From assembly GCF_001634365.1 (NCBI RefSeq), contig NZ_CP014578.1, positions 124,001 to 188,000 on the forward strand: DNA of 64,000 nucleotides. Direction: 5' to 3'. A program made the translations under genes and the position numbers. This document shows, one piece after another, positions 28,186 through 37,172 of this stretch; the stretch's first letter is position 1; each line of letters begins with the position of its first letter. Under the pieces are notes generated by a model, which was not told where the DNA came from, did no database searches, and was given only the letters and a program-made list of their open reading frames with translations. Origin of the DNA: Paraburkholderia phytofirmans OLGA172 (GTDB lineage Bacteria; Pseudomonadota; Gammaproteobacteria; Burkholderiales; Burkholderiaceae).

Positions 28186-29478
28186 ATGGCACCAGCGTCA
28201 AGGAGCCTCCACACACGCGCTGTTGTGGCGGCTGTGATCGGCAATGCGCTCGAATGGTACGACTTCACCGTGTTCGGTTTCCTCACGGTGGTGATCGCAC
28301 AATTGTTCTTTCCGGCAGGCAACGACTATGCGTCGATGCTGCTGACCACCGCGACCTTCGGCGTTGCATTTGTCATGCGGCCGGTCGGCGGAATCGTCCT
28401 TGGACTTTACGCGGATCGCGCGGGACGCAAGGCGGCACTGTCGCTCGTCATCGCGCTGATGACGCTCGGCATTCTGCTGCTGGCGATCGCCCCGCCGTAT
28501 TCGGCGATCGGCATCGGCGCGCCTTTGATGATCGTGCTTGGACGTTTGCTGCAGGGTTTTTCCGCTGGCGGTGAATTCGGCAGTTCGACGGCTTTGCTGA
28601 TCGAAGCGGCGCCGTTCTCGAAGCGCGGCCTCTACGGCAGCTGGCAGATGGCGAGCCAGGCGGCGGCGCTTCTGCTCGGTGCTGTGGTTGGCGCGTTGAT
28701 CACGCATGGCCTCTCGCCGGAGGCGCTGAAGTCCTGGGGTTGGCGCGTACCGTTCATTCTCGGGTTGATCATCGGGCCGATCGGCTTTTATATCCGCCGG
28801 CATCTCTCCGATTCGGAAGCCTTTCTGCATGCGCAAAAAACGGCGCGGCGCGCGACACTCGGCGAAGTGTTCAGGAGCCATAGCCGCGACGTGCTGTGTG
28901 GACTCGGCGCGGTGATCGCGCTCACCGTGACGATCTACGTACTGATCAGCTATCTGCCGACCTTTGCGGTCAAGCAACTGAAGCTGCCCTATGCGCAATC
29001 CTTTTACGCGGTGATCGTGGGCAATCTGCTGTTGACCGTGCTCTCGCCGCTGACGGGCGCATGGTCGGACAGGATCGGACGCAAGGGGCTTTCGCTGTGG
29101 TCGCTGGTCCTGACGCTCGTGATCATCTACCCGCTGTTCGCGTGGCTCGCGGCGGAGCCGAGCGTGTCGAAACTGATTCTCGTGCAGGCGCTCCTGTCGA
29201 TTACGCTGTCCGGATACTACGGACCGTTCGGCGCGTTGATCGCCGAACTGTTTCCGGCGAACGTGCGCTCGATTGGTTTATCGCTCGCGTACAACGTCGC
29301 GGTGATGCTGTTCGGCGGCTTCGGGCCTTTCGTCGTGACGTGGCTCATCAACACCACAGGTTCGCCGCTCGCGCCGACTTATTACGTGATGGGTGGACTG
29401 GCGTTGTCGATCGTCGCGGTGGCGTGCATCCCCGGCAAGCGCCATGCGGATCTCGATGCGCGGCGCAAACCGGCTTGA
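28186..29478 (+). CDS. MHS-family MFS symporter (ProP/KgtP/CitA-like)
   Basis: 430 aa with 12 helices. The N-terminal AVVAAVIGNALEWYDFTVFGFLTVVIAQLFFP, the loop LYADRAGRKAALSL and GRLLQGFSAGGEFGSSTALLIE are hallmarks of the metabolite:H+ symporter family. These take up citrate, 2-oxoglutarate, proline/betaine or aromatic acids. Position next to the LhgO-like gene makes a dicarboxylate plausible, but this is inference. Convergent with the amidase gene. Confidence 0.9.
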   Translation: MAPASRSLHTRAVVAAVIGNALEWYDFTVFGFLTVVIAQLFFPAGNDYASMLLTTATFGVAFVMRPVGGIVLGLYADRAGRKAALSLVIALMTLGILLLAIAPPYSAIGIGAPLMIVLGRLLQGFSAGGEFGSSTALLIEAAPFSKRGLYGSWQMASQAAALLLGAVVGALITHGLSPEALKSWGWRVPFILGLIIGPIGFYIRRHLSDSEAFLHAQKTARRATLGEVFRSHSRDVLCGLGAVIALTVTIYVLISYLPTFAVKQLKLPYAQSFYAVIVGNLLLTVLSPLTGAWSDRIGRKGLSLWSLVLTLVIIYPLFAWLAAEPSVSKLILVQALLSITLSGYYGPFGALIAELFPANVRSIGLSLAYNVAVMLFGGFGPFVVTWLINTTGSPLAPTYYVMGGLALSIVAVACIPGKRHADLDARRKPA

Positions 29479-29600
29479 GTGTCCAGTGGACGCCGCTGTT
29501 CGAGTTGATTCGTCTGTTGTCGCCCGAGTTGTTGCCCGAGTTCTTGCCTGAGTGGGCGCTTAAGCAGGCGCCCGAGTCGATACGCTGGGCGCCCCCGCGT

Positions 29601-31160
29601 CTAGCTGCGCGCCTGTATCAACGGTGGCCGCTTGTCGAACCACGGCCGCGCCGCTTCGAGCTGCGCGGCCAGTCGCAACAGCGTTGCTTCACCGCCGTTA
29701 CGCGTGGCGAACTGCACGCCGATAGGCAGCCCGCGTGCGTTCCAGTAAAGCGGCACCGACATCGCCGGTTGTCCAGTCAGATTGAACAACTCCGTGCACC
29801 CCGCCCAGGCGAACGCCTTGTTCGATGCTTCGGTCAGCACCTTCTTCATCAGGGTTTCGAGCGGCATCGCCGTGACGGCGCGCATCTGCATGCGCTCCGC
29901 GGAGGAGGGATGCATTTCGCCGATCTTGATCGGTGCGCCGGCGAGCGTCGCGCACAGGAGCACGTCGTAGCGGCTCAGTAAATCGGCGAGGCGTTCAGTG
30001 ATGCGGCGCTGTTCTTCCAGTGCGCCGGGCAGGCCGCGCTCTCCGAGTTTGCGGCCGACGTGCGCCATGGTCCACGTCGAGATTTCAAATTCGTCGCGCA
30101 GCGGTTTGCGGCCGGTGATGCGGTCCGCGTTGAGCACCATTTCTTCCGCCGTCACCGACCAGAGCATCAGGAACGCATGGCGGACTGCCGCGAAATCGAT
30201 CCCGAGCGACACCGGTTCGATGTTATGGCCCAGCGAACTGGCGAGTTGCGCGGCGTCTTCGAGGGCGGCGCGCGAGTCGGCGGAGAGCGAGAGTGCCAGC
30301 ATCGGATCGGTGACGTAGGCAATGTTCAGCGGCTTGCATGGCTCGCGGCTTGCGCCAAGGAAAGTGCCCGGCGCGCCGAGCGGCCGGTCCGCGTTGCCCG
30401 CCAGCAGATCGAGCAGCAGGGCGCTGTCGCGCACGCTGCGCGATACCGCGTGATCGACGCCGAGCTCACCGGCCGCAGCGGTCGGCGTTGCGAGCGGCAC
30501 GCGTCCGCGGGAAGGCTTGAGGCCGAACAGTCCGCAACATGACGCGGGAATGCGGATGGAGCCGCCGCCATCCGCCGCATGCGCAAGCGGTACGATGCCC
30601 GCGGCGACCGCCGCGGCCGCACCGCCGCTTGAACCGCCAGGCGTGTGATCGAGACTCCACGGATTGCGGCACGCGCCGAACAATTCGGGCTCGGTATAAG
30701 GCATCTGCCCGAGTTCGGAGGTGTTGGTCTTCGCGAAGATATTGAGGCCGGCCGCTTTCGCAAGCGCGACGACCGGCGCGTCCTCAGCAGGAATGAAATG
30801 GCGATAGTGACGGCTGCCCATCGACATGCGCAACCCGGCGACCGCTGCGCCCAGATCCTTGATCAGATAGGGCACGCCCGCGAGCGCCGCTTGCGCGCTT
30901 CCACCATCCGCATGGTTCGCGCCATTTGCCCTCGTCGCATCATCGCGCGAGGCGCGCTGACGCGCGGCGTCGTAGTCCTTCAGGACGACCGCATTGATCG
31001 CGGGATTGACGGCCTCGGTGCGGCAGATCGCGATGTCCAGCAACTCGCGCGCGCTTGCTTCGCGGCGTCGAACCAGATCGGCGAGGCCGATGGCGTCATG
31101 GGCGAGATAGTCTGATTGCACGACGGACGGGGCCTCTCTATCGGATGTTGGACTGTGCAT
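29601..31160 (-). CDS. Amidase (amidase signature family)
   Basis: About 519 aa from ATG 31160; an ATG at 31214 or GTG near 31115 are alternatives, none with a decisive ribosome site. The Ser-cisSer-Lys triad is visible: Lys in PYLIKDLG, and the amidase signature [32 protein letters not shown]. The mid-region KPSRGRVPL is conserved. The family hydrolyses amides in the cytosol; the substrate is not predictable. Tail-to-tail with the MHS symporter. Confidence 0.9.
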   Translation of the reverse strand: MHSPTSDREAPSVVQSDYLAHDAIGLADLVRRREASARELLDIAICRTEAVNPAINAVVLKDYDAARQRASRDDATRANGANHADGGSAQAALAGVPYLIKDLGAAVAGLRMSMGSRHYRHFIPAEDAPVVALAKAAGLNIFAKTNTSELGQMPYTEPELFGACRNPWSLDHTPGGSSGGAAAAVAAGIVPLAHAADGGGSIRIPASCCGLFGLKPSRGRVPLATPTAAAGELGVDHAVSRSVRDSALLLDLLAGNADRPLGAPGTFLGASREPCKPLNIAYVTDPMLALSLSADSRAALEDAAQLASSLGHNIEPVSLGIDFAAVRHAFLMLWSVTAEEMVLNADRITGRKPLRDEFEISTWTMAHVGRKLGERGLPGALEEQRRITERLADLLSRYDVLLCATLAGAPIKIGEMHPSSAERMQMRAVTAMPLETLMKKVLTEASNKAFAWAGCTELFNLTGQPAMSVPLYWNARGLPIGVQFATRNGGEATLLRLAAQLEAARPWFDKRPPLIQARS

Positions 31161-31274
31161 GTTGCATCGGCGCCGATGAGCGGCTGCGCTGGACGTCCCG
31201 TCGCCCCGATTCATGGAAGCACAATGCAGAGGACGGCGCGCGCATTACGCGCCGTCTTTGAGAGCGTAACCGAG

Positions 31275-31973
31275 TTACAGGCGTTCGCCGAGGAAAGTCA
31301 GTGTGCGGCCATGCGCCAGCGCGGCAGCACGCTGGTTATAAGACGCGCGGTCCGAGCAGTTGAAGCCGTGATCGGCGTTCGGATAAATGTTGAATTCCGC
31401 GTCGGTGCGGCCGGCGAAGCGTTCCTGAATCTGGCCGACAGCCGACAGCGGGATATGCGCGTCGAGTTCGCCGTAGTGGAATTGCATCGGCACTTTGATC
31501 TTCGCGGCCTGATCGAGCTTGTTCTGGATGCCGCCGCCGTAGTACGCAACCGCGCCGTCGAGCGAGCCTTGCGCGGCTGCCAGATACGCGAGCTGACCGC
31601 CGAAGCAAAAGCCGATCGCGGCAACCTTGCCGGTCACTTCCGGCATCGCGCGCAACGCCGCGGCGGCTGCACCGATGTCGGCCACCGCCTGATCGACGTT
31701 GGTCTTCTGCATCAACTCGATGCCTTTCTCGCGATCCGCGCCGTCATACGTCAATTCGACGCGCGGCTGCACGCGCCAGAACACGTCCGGTGCGAGCGCG
31801 ACGTAGCCGTCCTGCGCGTACTGATCCGCGACCGAGCGGATATGGCTGTTCACGCCGAAGATTTCCTGAATGATGATGACGGCCGGTCCCTTGCCGCCTT
31901 TGGGCAGCGCCAGATAGCCGCCGAAACTGTCGTTGCCGGCGGGAATGTCGATCCAGCGGGAAGTCGTGCTCAT
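31275..31973 (-). CDS. Dienelactone hydrolase family protein
   Basis: 232 aa from ATG 31973 (MSTTSRWIDIPAG); an ATG four codons upstream is possible. Alpha/beta hydrolase with catalytic Cys in GFCFGGQLAY, Asp in YGELDAHIP and His in YPNADHGFNC, the Cys-Asp-His triad of carboxymethylenebutenolidase. The family hydrolyses dienelactone in chlorocatechol breakdown, but many housekeeping homologues act on other esters. No catechol genes are nearby. A GC hairpin (GACGGCGCG / CGCGCCGTC) follows at about 31235-31258. Confidence 0.9.
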   Translation of the reverse strand: MSTTSRWIDIPAGNDSFGGYLALPKGGKGPAVIIIQEIFGVNSHIRSVADQYAQDGYVALAPDVFWRVQPRVELTYDGADREKGIELMQKTNVDQAVADIGAAAAALRAMPEVTGKVAAIGFCFGGQLAYLAAAQGSLDGAVAYYGGGIQNKLDQAAKIKVPMQFHYGELDAHIPLSAVGQIQERFAGRTDAEFNIYPNADHGFNCSDRASYNQRAAALAHGRTLTFLGERL

Positions 31974-32500
31974 GTTGCTCTCCATTTACCAGTGCGTTGA
32001 TGCGCGGGGTCGGTCCGAATGAATGCCCGCGGCCTGAATGCCTGAGGCGGGCGGTCAGTTTGCCATCAAAAGAAACGCCTTGCAGCGAGGCCGCGTGCGG
32101 CCTGACGAGGCCCGCAGCGCGGCGCGTATGTCGTAAGACGATTGAAACATTCTCGATCATTCATTTCTTCGCGCGCAGCCGCCTCGATAAAGTCCAGCGA
32201 CCTGGCTCAGCGATGCTGCGAGCGTATTGCCATGCGCGCGGCATACGCAATCCGTTGATGCCGTGTTAGAGCGAGTCGGCGCATCAGGCCGCGCCTTATC
32301 CGCTGCAAAACGCATTGACTCGGGCGGCACGGATCGCCGCGCTCGAACGTTGATTCAGCATGGCTCATGCGCGCTTCGCAACAACCTGCGGCGCGCCTTG
32401 TTTTTAAGCACAAAGCCGATTCGAAATATTAACGGTTTAACATGCTAAAAGCTTTAGGCCGCGCCGTTAGACGAAAGGCTCACCTAGCGGAAACCCGCAT
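31974..32500. other. Long intergenic region upstream of the binding-protein gene
   Basis: About 800 bp separate the dienelactone hydrolase gene from 32787. No conserved protein frame seen. The final 100 bases before 32501 become AT-rich and lead into an orphan terminator hairpin. Confidence 0.4.
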
Positions 32501-32528
32501 GGGCTGGTGCTTTCCAGCCCGTCTTTTT
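32501..32528 (+). terminator. Orphan intrinsic terminator, possible small RNA or leader end
   Basis: Perfect stem GGGCTGG / CCAGCCC (loop TGCTTT) followed by GTCTTTTT. No rightward gene lies upstream within over 1 kb, and a small GCGG/CCGC hairpin immediately precedes it. It may end a small RNA starting in the AT-rich 32420-32450 area, or be an attenuator before the binding-protein gene 260 bp away. Confidence 0.6.
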
Positions 32529-32786
32529 AGCCGGAATCGGCTCCTGTTGGATAAACGCTATTGGTGTTCATCCCACTTCCTCAAAAAAGTCCCACAATTT
32601 AATTTGATGGCCTACACTTGCGCGCAAGTACGGTTTGCCGTCTGCCACAAACAGTCTGGTGAACGTGCTGGCCAAGTGCATGAACGATGCAACCGGCGTG
32701 GTCGTCCACGGGACTGAGCGACACGTGTAGGGAAGCGGGGGCACAGGGCGATTACGTTGTTTTTGGGACCGAAACTGGAGACTTAT

Positions 32787-33932
32787 ATGAACATCAAGAT
32801 TCAAAAGCTGTTGCCGATCAGCGCTGCGGCCATGTTGTTTGCGTCGTTGGCAACGGGCGCGGTGGCGGACGAGGTCGTCAAGATCGGCCACGTTGCACCG
32901 TTGACCGGCGGTATCGCTCACCTGGGTAAAGACAACGAAAACGGCGCGCGCCTGGCAGTTGAAGAAATCAACGCCAAGGGCCTGACGATCGGCGGTCAGA
33001 AAATCACGCTGCAACTCGATGCACAAGACGACGCAGCTGACCCGCGTACGGCTACGCAAGTCGCGCAGAAGCTGGTTGACGATAAGGTCGTCGCAGTGGT
33101 CGGCCACTTGAACTCGGGCACCTCGATCCCGGCTTCGAAGATCTATAGCGATGCTGGCATCGTGCAGATCTCGCCGTCGGCAACGAACCCGGCGTACACG
33201 CAACAAGGTTTCAAGACGACGTACCGCGTCGTGGCGACCGATGCGCAACAAGGTCCGGCACTGGCTAACTACGCAGCCAAGACCATGAAGATGAAGAGCG
33301 TCGCGATCGTCGATGACTCGACCGCTTACGGCCAGGGTCTGGCAAACGAATTCGAAAAGACCGCGAAATCGCTGGGCCTGAACGTGATGTCGCATGACGC
33401 GACGAACGACAAGGCCGTCGACTTCCGCGCGATTCTGACGAAGATCAAGGGCGAAAACCCGGACGCGATCATGTACGGCGGTATGGATGCAACCGGCGGC
33501 CCGTTCGCCAAGCAAGCCAAGCAACTCGGCCTGCGCGCGAAGGTGCTGGCTGGCGACGGCGTGTGTACCGACAAGCTGTCGGACCTGGCTGGCGACGCAA
33601 CCGACAACATCGTCTGCTCGGAAGCCGGTATGGCGCTCGAGAAGATGGCTGGCGGTGCAGCGTTCCTCGCCAAGTATCAGAAGCGTTTCGGTCAGCCGAT
33701 CCAGATCTACGCTCCGTTCACGTATGACGCTGTGTACATCATCGTCGACGCTATGAAGCGTGCTAACTCGACTGATCCGGCGAAGATCCTGGCCGCTATG
33801 CCGAGCACCGACTACAAGGGTGTGATCGGTGAAACCACGTTCGACTCGAAGGGCGACCTTCAGCACGGCGTGATCTCGCTGTACAACTACAAGGGCGGCA
33901 AGAAGACGCTGCTCGACGTAGTGAAGATGTAA
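32787..33932 (+). CDS. Branched-chain amino acid ABC transporter substrate-binding protein (LivJ/BraC-like)
   Basis: 381 aa from ATG 32787 (GGAGA upstream). Signal peptide ending ATGAVA-DEV, then the type I periplasmic-binding fold: KIGHVAPLTGGIAHLGKDNENG, ALAQ-like ligand segments SGTSIPASKIYSDAGIVQISPSA and YAPFTYDAVYIIVDAM. LivJ proteins deliver Leu/Ile/Val or related ligands to LivHMGF. The permease and ATPase genes are absent here, so it must serve a transporter encoded elsewhere. Strong optimal codons suggest high expression. Confidence 0.93.
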   Translation: MNIKIQKLLPISAAAMLFASLATGAVADEVVKIGHVAPLTGGIAHLGKDNENGARLAVEEINAKGLTIGGQKITLQLDAQDDAADPRTATQVAQKLVDDKVVAVVGHLNSGTSIPASKIYSDAGIVQISPSATNPAYTQQGFKTTYRVVATDAQQGPALANYAAKTMKMKSVAIVDDSTAYGQGLANEFEKTAKSLGLNVMSHDATNDKAVDFRAILTKIKGENPDAIMYGGMDATGGPFAKQAKQLGLRAKVLAGDGVCTDKLSDLAGDATDNIVCSEAGMALEKMAGGAAFLAKYQKRFGQPIQIYAPFTYDAVYIIVDAMKRANSTDPAKILAAMPSTDYKGVIGETTFDSKGDLQHGVISLYNYKGGKKTLLDVVKM

Positions 33933-33937
33933 AGGCC

Positions 33938-33975
33938 GCCTGATCGAAGACAGCTTTGTTTGTCTTCGATCAGGC
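33938..33975. repeat. Perfect 15-bp inverted repeat after livJ-like gene
   Basis: GCCTGATCGAAGACA / TGTCTTCGATCAGGC with an 8-nt loop just past the stop; without a T tract, it likely stabilises the 3' end of the mRNA. Confidence 0.7.
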
Positions 33976-33980
33976 AGTTA

Positions 33981-34020
33981 AAAGGCACGCGCGCCGCAAG
34001 GCTCGCGTGCCTTTTCTTTT
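33981..34020 (+). terminator. Intrinsic terminator of the binding-protein gene
   Basis: AAAGGCACGCG / CGCGTGCC stem followed by TTTTCTTTT; second hairpin after the 33938 repeat. Confidence 0.85.
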
Positions 34021-34073
34021 GGGTATCTGCGTGAGAGGCTGACGGGTTTGAGAACCTCGTTTGGGAGAATGCC

Positions 34074-35090
34074 TTGACCCCTGTGATCCGTTCGATCGAT
34101 AACGGCTGGCGCCGCTGGATTGCCGAGAATCTGCTGCTCGACGCACCGCCGCTGGCCGTGCACGGTGCGCTGGTCGGACATGGTTTCGACCCGGACGAAG
34201 CCGCCCGCGAAATCGGGGCAGCGCTCGCGAGTCCTTATTTTGACGGTGCGGTGCGCTTGCGCAATCGTTTGCGCAAGCGCGAATGGATGTTGTCGGTGTA
34301 CGGCACCCTCAATTGCATGCGTGCTGGAAGCGGTGTGATCGAAAGCCGCGAGCGTTTATCGCGTGGCGAGTTCTTCGAGCAGTACTACTTTCAGAACCGG
34401 CCGGTCGTCATCACCGGTGCTTTCGATTTCTGGCCGGCACGCACGCAGTGGAGTTTCGACTACTTTCGCGAGCGTTGCGGGGATTGCGAAGTCGAAGTGC
34501 AGTTCGGCCGCGAGTCGGATGCGAACTATGAGATCAATCAGCCGAAGCTCAAGCGCATGATGCGCTTTGCCGATTATGTCGATCTCGTCGAGCGCAGCGG
34601 TCCGACTAACGATTTCTATATGACCGCCAATAACACCTCGCACAATCGCGCGGCACTCGCGGCGTTATGGCCGGATGTGCCGGCCATCGGCGAATATCTC
34701 GATGCCGGATCGCCCGATACCGGCTTTTTCTGGATGGGACCGGCTGGAACAAAGACGCCGTTTCACCATGATCTGACCAATAACTTCATGGCGCAGGTGA
34801 TCGGCCGCAAACAGATCAAGCTGGTTCCATTGTCCGATACGCCGCATATGGTGAACACGCTGCATTGCTTTTCGCAGGTGGACGGCAGTGCAATCGACTA
34901 CGAGCGCTTCCCGTCGATGCGCAATGCGCATTTGATGGAATGCACGCTCGAACCCGGTGAATTGCTGTTCCTGCCGATCGGCTGGTGGCATTACGTGGAA
35001 GGACTCGATGCATCGGTGACGATGACGTTCACCAATTTTCTGCAACGTAACGACTTCTCGCGTGATTACGTGACGTATCACGAACTGTGA
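34074..35090 (+). CDS. JmjC/cupin-like protein (Fe(II)/2-oxoglutarate hydroxylase-like)
   Basis: 338 aa, apparently from TTG 34074 with GGGAG six bases upstream (GTG 34083 is an alternative). The N-terminal 90 residues are helical. The cupin_8/JmjC core starts near RLSRGEFFEQYYFQNRPVVITGAFD and carries iron ligands H-x-D in TPFHHDLTNN (about residue 230) and a distal His in GWWHYVEGLD (about 305), with Lys of GRKQIKLV for 2-oxoglutarate. Such proteins hydroxylate proteins or small molecules; the target is unknown. Confidence 0.85.
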   Translation: MTPVIRSIDNGWRRWIAENLLLDAPPLAVHGALVGHGFDPDEAAREIGAALASPYFDGAVRLRNRLRKREWMLSVYGTLNCMRAGSGVIESRERLSRGEFFEQYYFQNRPVVITGAFDFWPARTQWSFDYFRERCGDCEVEVQFGRESDANYEINQPKLKRMMRFADYVDLVERSGPTNDFYMTANNTSHNRAALAALWPDVPAIGEYLDAGSPDTGFFWMGPAGTKTPFHHDLTNNFMAQVIGRKQIKLVPLSDTPHMVNTLHCFSQVDGSAIDYERFPSMRNAHLMECTLEPGELLFLPIGWWHYVEGLDASVTMTFTNFLQRNDFSRDYVTYHEL

Positions 35091-35097
35091 AAAAAAA

Positions 35098-35124
35098 CGG
35101 CGAGCCGGTTGACCCGGCTCGCCG
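35098..35124 (-). terminator. Terminator of the repeat lipoprotein gene (bidirectional)
   Basis: Perfect 11-bp stem CGGCGAGCCGG / CCGGCTCGCCG. Read leftward it is followed by a run of seven T; it also lies 8 bp after the stop of the JmjC gene and may serve both convergent genes. Confidence 0.85.
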
Positions 35125-35180
35125 CCCCCCTTCGACGCTTGTTTTGCCGCGCCGTTATTTGCCGCCGTTATTCGTATTCG

Positions 35181-36917
35181 TCACTTCTTCGTCGTCAGAC
35201 TGCCCAGACCGCCGAGCAAGCCGCCGCCCGTGGTACCGCCCGCAGAGTTCGTCGTACCGGTCAATGTGCCAGTGACGGTGTTCAGTAGACCTGTGATCGG
35301 CGCAAGCGGGTTGCTGGTGCCGCCGGTGCCACCCGAACCCGCCGACCCGAGTGCCCCTGTCAGCGACGACACGGCCGCCGTCACCGGTGCGAGCGGAGTG
35401 CTGCCCAGCGGATTGCCGCCCAGCGAATTGCCGCCCAGCGAATTGCCGCTGCTGCCAGTCGCGCCGCTCAATGCACCGGTGACCGAGTTCACCACGCTGG
35501 TTAGCGGTGCAAGCGGGCTGCCCGAGCCGCCGGAGACGCCACCGAGACTGCTGGTCACCGTACTAAGGATGCTGGTCAGCGGTGCAAGCGGGCTGCTGCC
35601 CGAGCCGCCGGAGACGCCACCGAGGCTGCCGGTCACCGTGCTGAGGATGCTGGTCAGCGGTGCAAGCGGGCTGCTGCCCGAGCCGCCGCCGTTGCCACCG
35701 AGGCCGCCGGTCACCGTGCTGAGGATGCTGGTCAGCGGTGCAAGCGGGCTGCTGCCCGAGCCGCCGCCGTTGCCACGGAGGCCGCCAGTCACCGTGCTGA
35801 GGATGCTGGTCAATGGCGCAAGCGGACTGCCCGAGTCGCTGCCGCCGGTCAGGCCGCTGCTCAAGGTGCTGGGCAACGCGGTGAGAATGCTGGTCAATGG
35901 CGCCAGCGGACTGCCGCCCAGCGGACTGCCGCCAGTACCGTCGTTGCCGCCCGGATTCAGAATGCCGGTGAGGCCACCGAGCGGGTTGCCGCTGCTCGAG
36001 CCGCCCGCGGTAAGCAGGCCGCCGGCGGACGGGACGGTGTCGCTGAGCTTGGTCACGACATTGCCGAGGTTCTGGCCGACCGGGTCGTTGGTCGCGCTGC
36101 TAACCTGGTTGCCCGCGCTGTCGAGGCCGTGACCGATGGTCGACAGCAGGCCGTTCTGCGGTGCACCGGGAGCCGTCGTATCGCCGACGGTTTGGGTCGT
36201 CTGCGCCAATGTGGCGGTGATCGGCGTGATCGCTGTACTGAGGGATTGCGTCACTTGCTGGATCGGGCCGCTCGTCAGCTGCGAGCCCAGTTGCGTGCCG
36301 AGGCCGCCGACTGCATTGCCGAGCGTCGAGACCGTGCTGCCAAGCGGTGTGGTCAGCGGACTGAGCGGCGCGGTGGGGCCGCTGCCGAGACTCGTCACGA
36401 GCTGGCCGGCGCTGTTGACGGCCTGGCCTGCGTCATAAACCAGGTTGCCGTTGCTCGCCAGCGTCGTGCCGAGCGGGTCGGTGGAATTGCCGAGCTGGCC
36501 GAGGCCGTTCGCCGTGCCTGTGCCGAGCGCCGTGACGCCGGCGCCGAGATGCGAGACAACGTCGCCAAGCGCAGTCGTGGTGGCCGGGTTCGCGCCGGGG
36601 ATCGGCGTGAGACCGATCTGGCTGCCGATCGCGGAAACGGTTTGGCCGGTTGCAGTGACTACATTGCCCGTGTTCTGGGCGACGACGCCGATTGGATTTT
36701 TGGCGCTGGTTGGTGTGGGTGTTGGAGTCGGAGTCGGCGTAGGCGTAGGTGTCGGAGTAGGTGTCGGAGTAGGCGTGCCGCTTCCCGAACCGCTACCGGA
36801 ACCACTATCCGACCCGCTTGAGACACCCGGCATGACCAACGTGCTTCCACATCCCGTCAGTAAGATCATCGACGTCACGCACATGGCGATCGCCGACAGT
36901 TTGAAATTGCTGTTCAT
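35181..36917 (-). CDS. Repetitive Gly/Ser/Thr-rich surface lipoprotein
   Basis: 578 aa. The lipoprotein signal ends in the lipobox LLTGC (Cys near residue 23). Next come an SG-dipeptide spacer, an (TP)n stretch of about 12 units, a middle region with loosely repeated G-x-G-L-G-T segments, and at least five copies of a 24-26-residue repeat (SPLAPLTSIL-STVTGGLGG-N/S-GGSGS). It probably extends from the outer membrane like a stalk or adhesin. Such proteins are sometimes annotated as collagen-like, but strict Gly-X-Y periodicity is not present. A dedicated terminator follows. Confidence 0.8.
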   Translation of the reverse strand: MNSNFKLSAIAMCVTSMILLTGCGSTLVMPGVSSGSDSGSGSGSGSGTPTPTPTPTPTPTPTPTPTPTPTSAKNPIGVVAQNTGNVVTATGQTVSAIGSQIGLTPIPGANPATTTALGDVVSHLGAGVTALGTGTANGLGQLGNSTDPLGTTLASNGNLVYDAGQAVNSAGQLVTSLGSGPTAPLSPLTTPLGSTVSTLGNAVGGLGTQLGSQLTSGPIQQVTQSLSTAITPITATLAQTTQTVGDTTAPGAPQNGLLSTIGHGLDSAGNQVSSATNDPVGQNLGNVVTKLSDTVPSAGGLLTAGGSSSGNPLGGLTGILNPGGNDGTGGSPLGGSPLAPLTSILTALPSTLSSGLTGGSDSGSPLAPLTSILSTVTGGLRGNGGGSGSSPLAPLTSILSTVTGGLGGNGGGSGSSPLAPLTSILSTVTGSLGGVSGGSGSSPLAPLTSILSTVTSSLGGVSGGSGSPLAPLTSVVNSVTGALSGATGSSGNSLGGNSLGGNPLGSTPLAPVTAAVSSLTGALGSAGSGGTGGTSNPLAPITGLLNTVTGTLTGTTNSAGGTTGGGLLGGLGSLTTKK

Positions 36918-37172
36918 AATGCTCCCCCGTAATTTGCAAATTGCTGGGGAGCTAACCGCAAGGCCTATGCCATTTCTGTTTGCATGACCGGTGCGCGGAA
37001 TAAATTAATAAAAATCAATAGGTTGAGGGCGTTCGCATGGGCCGGTGAAAGTGTCGATGTGGCCGATGTGACGGGAAACACATCAGCGTGCAGGCTTCGC
37101 GTAACGTAACGTAAGGGCGCAGGGCTTCATATGGCGTGACGTCCGCCGATGCAACAGCCGCGCGCGTCCGCG

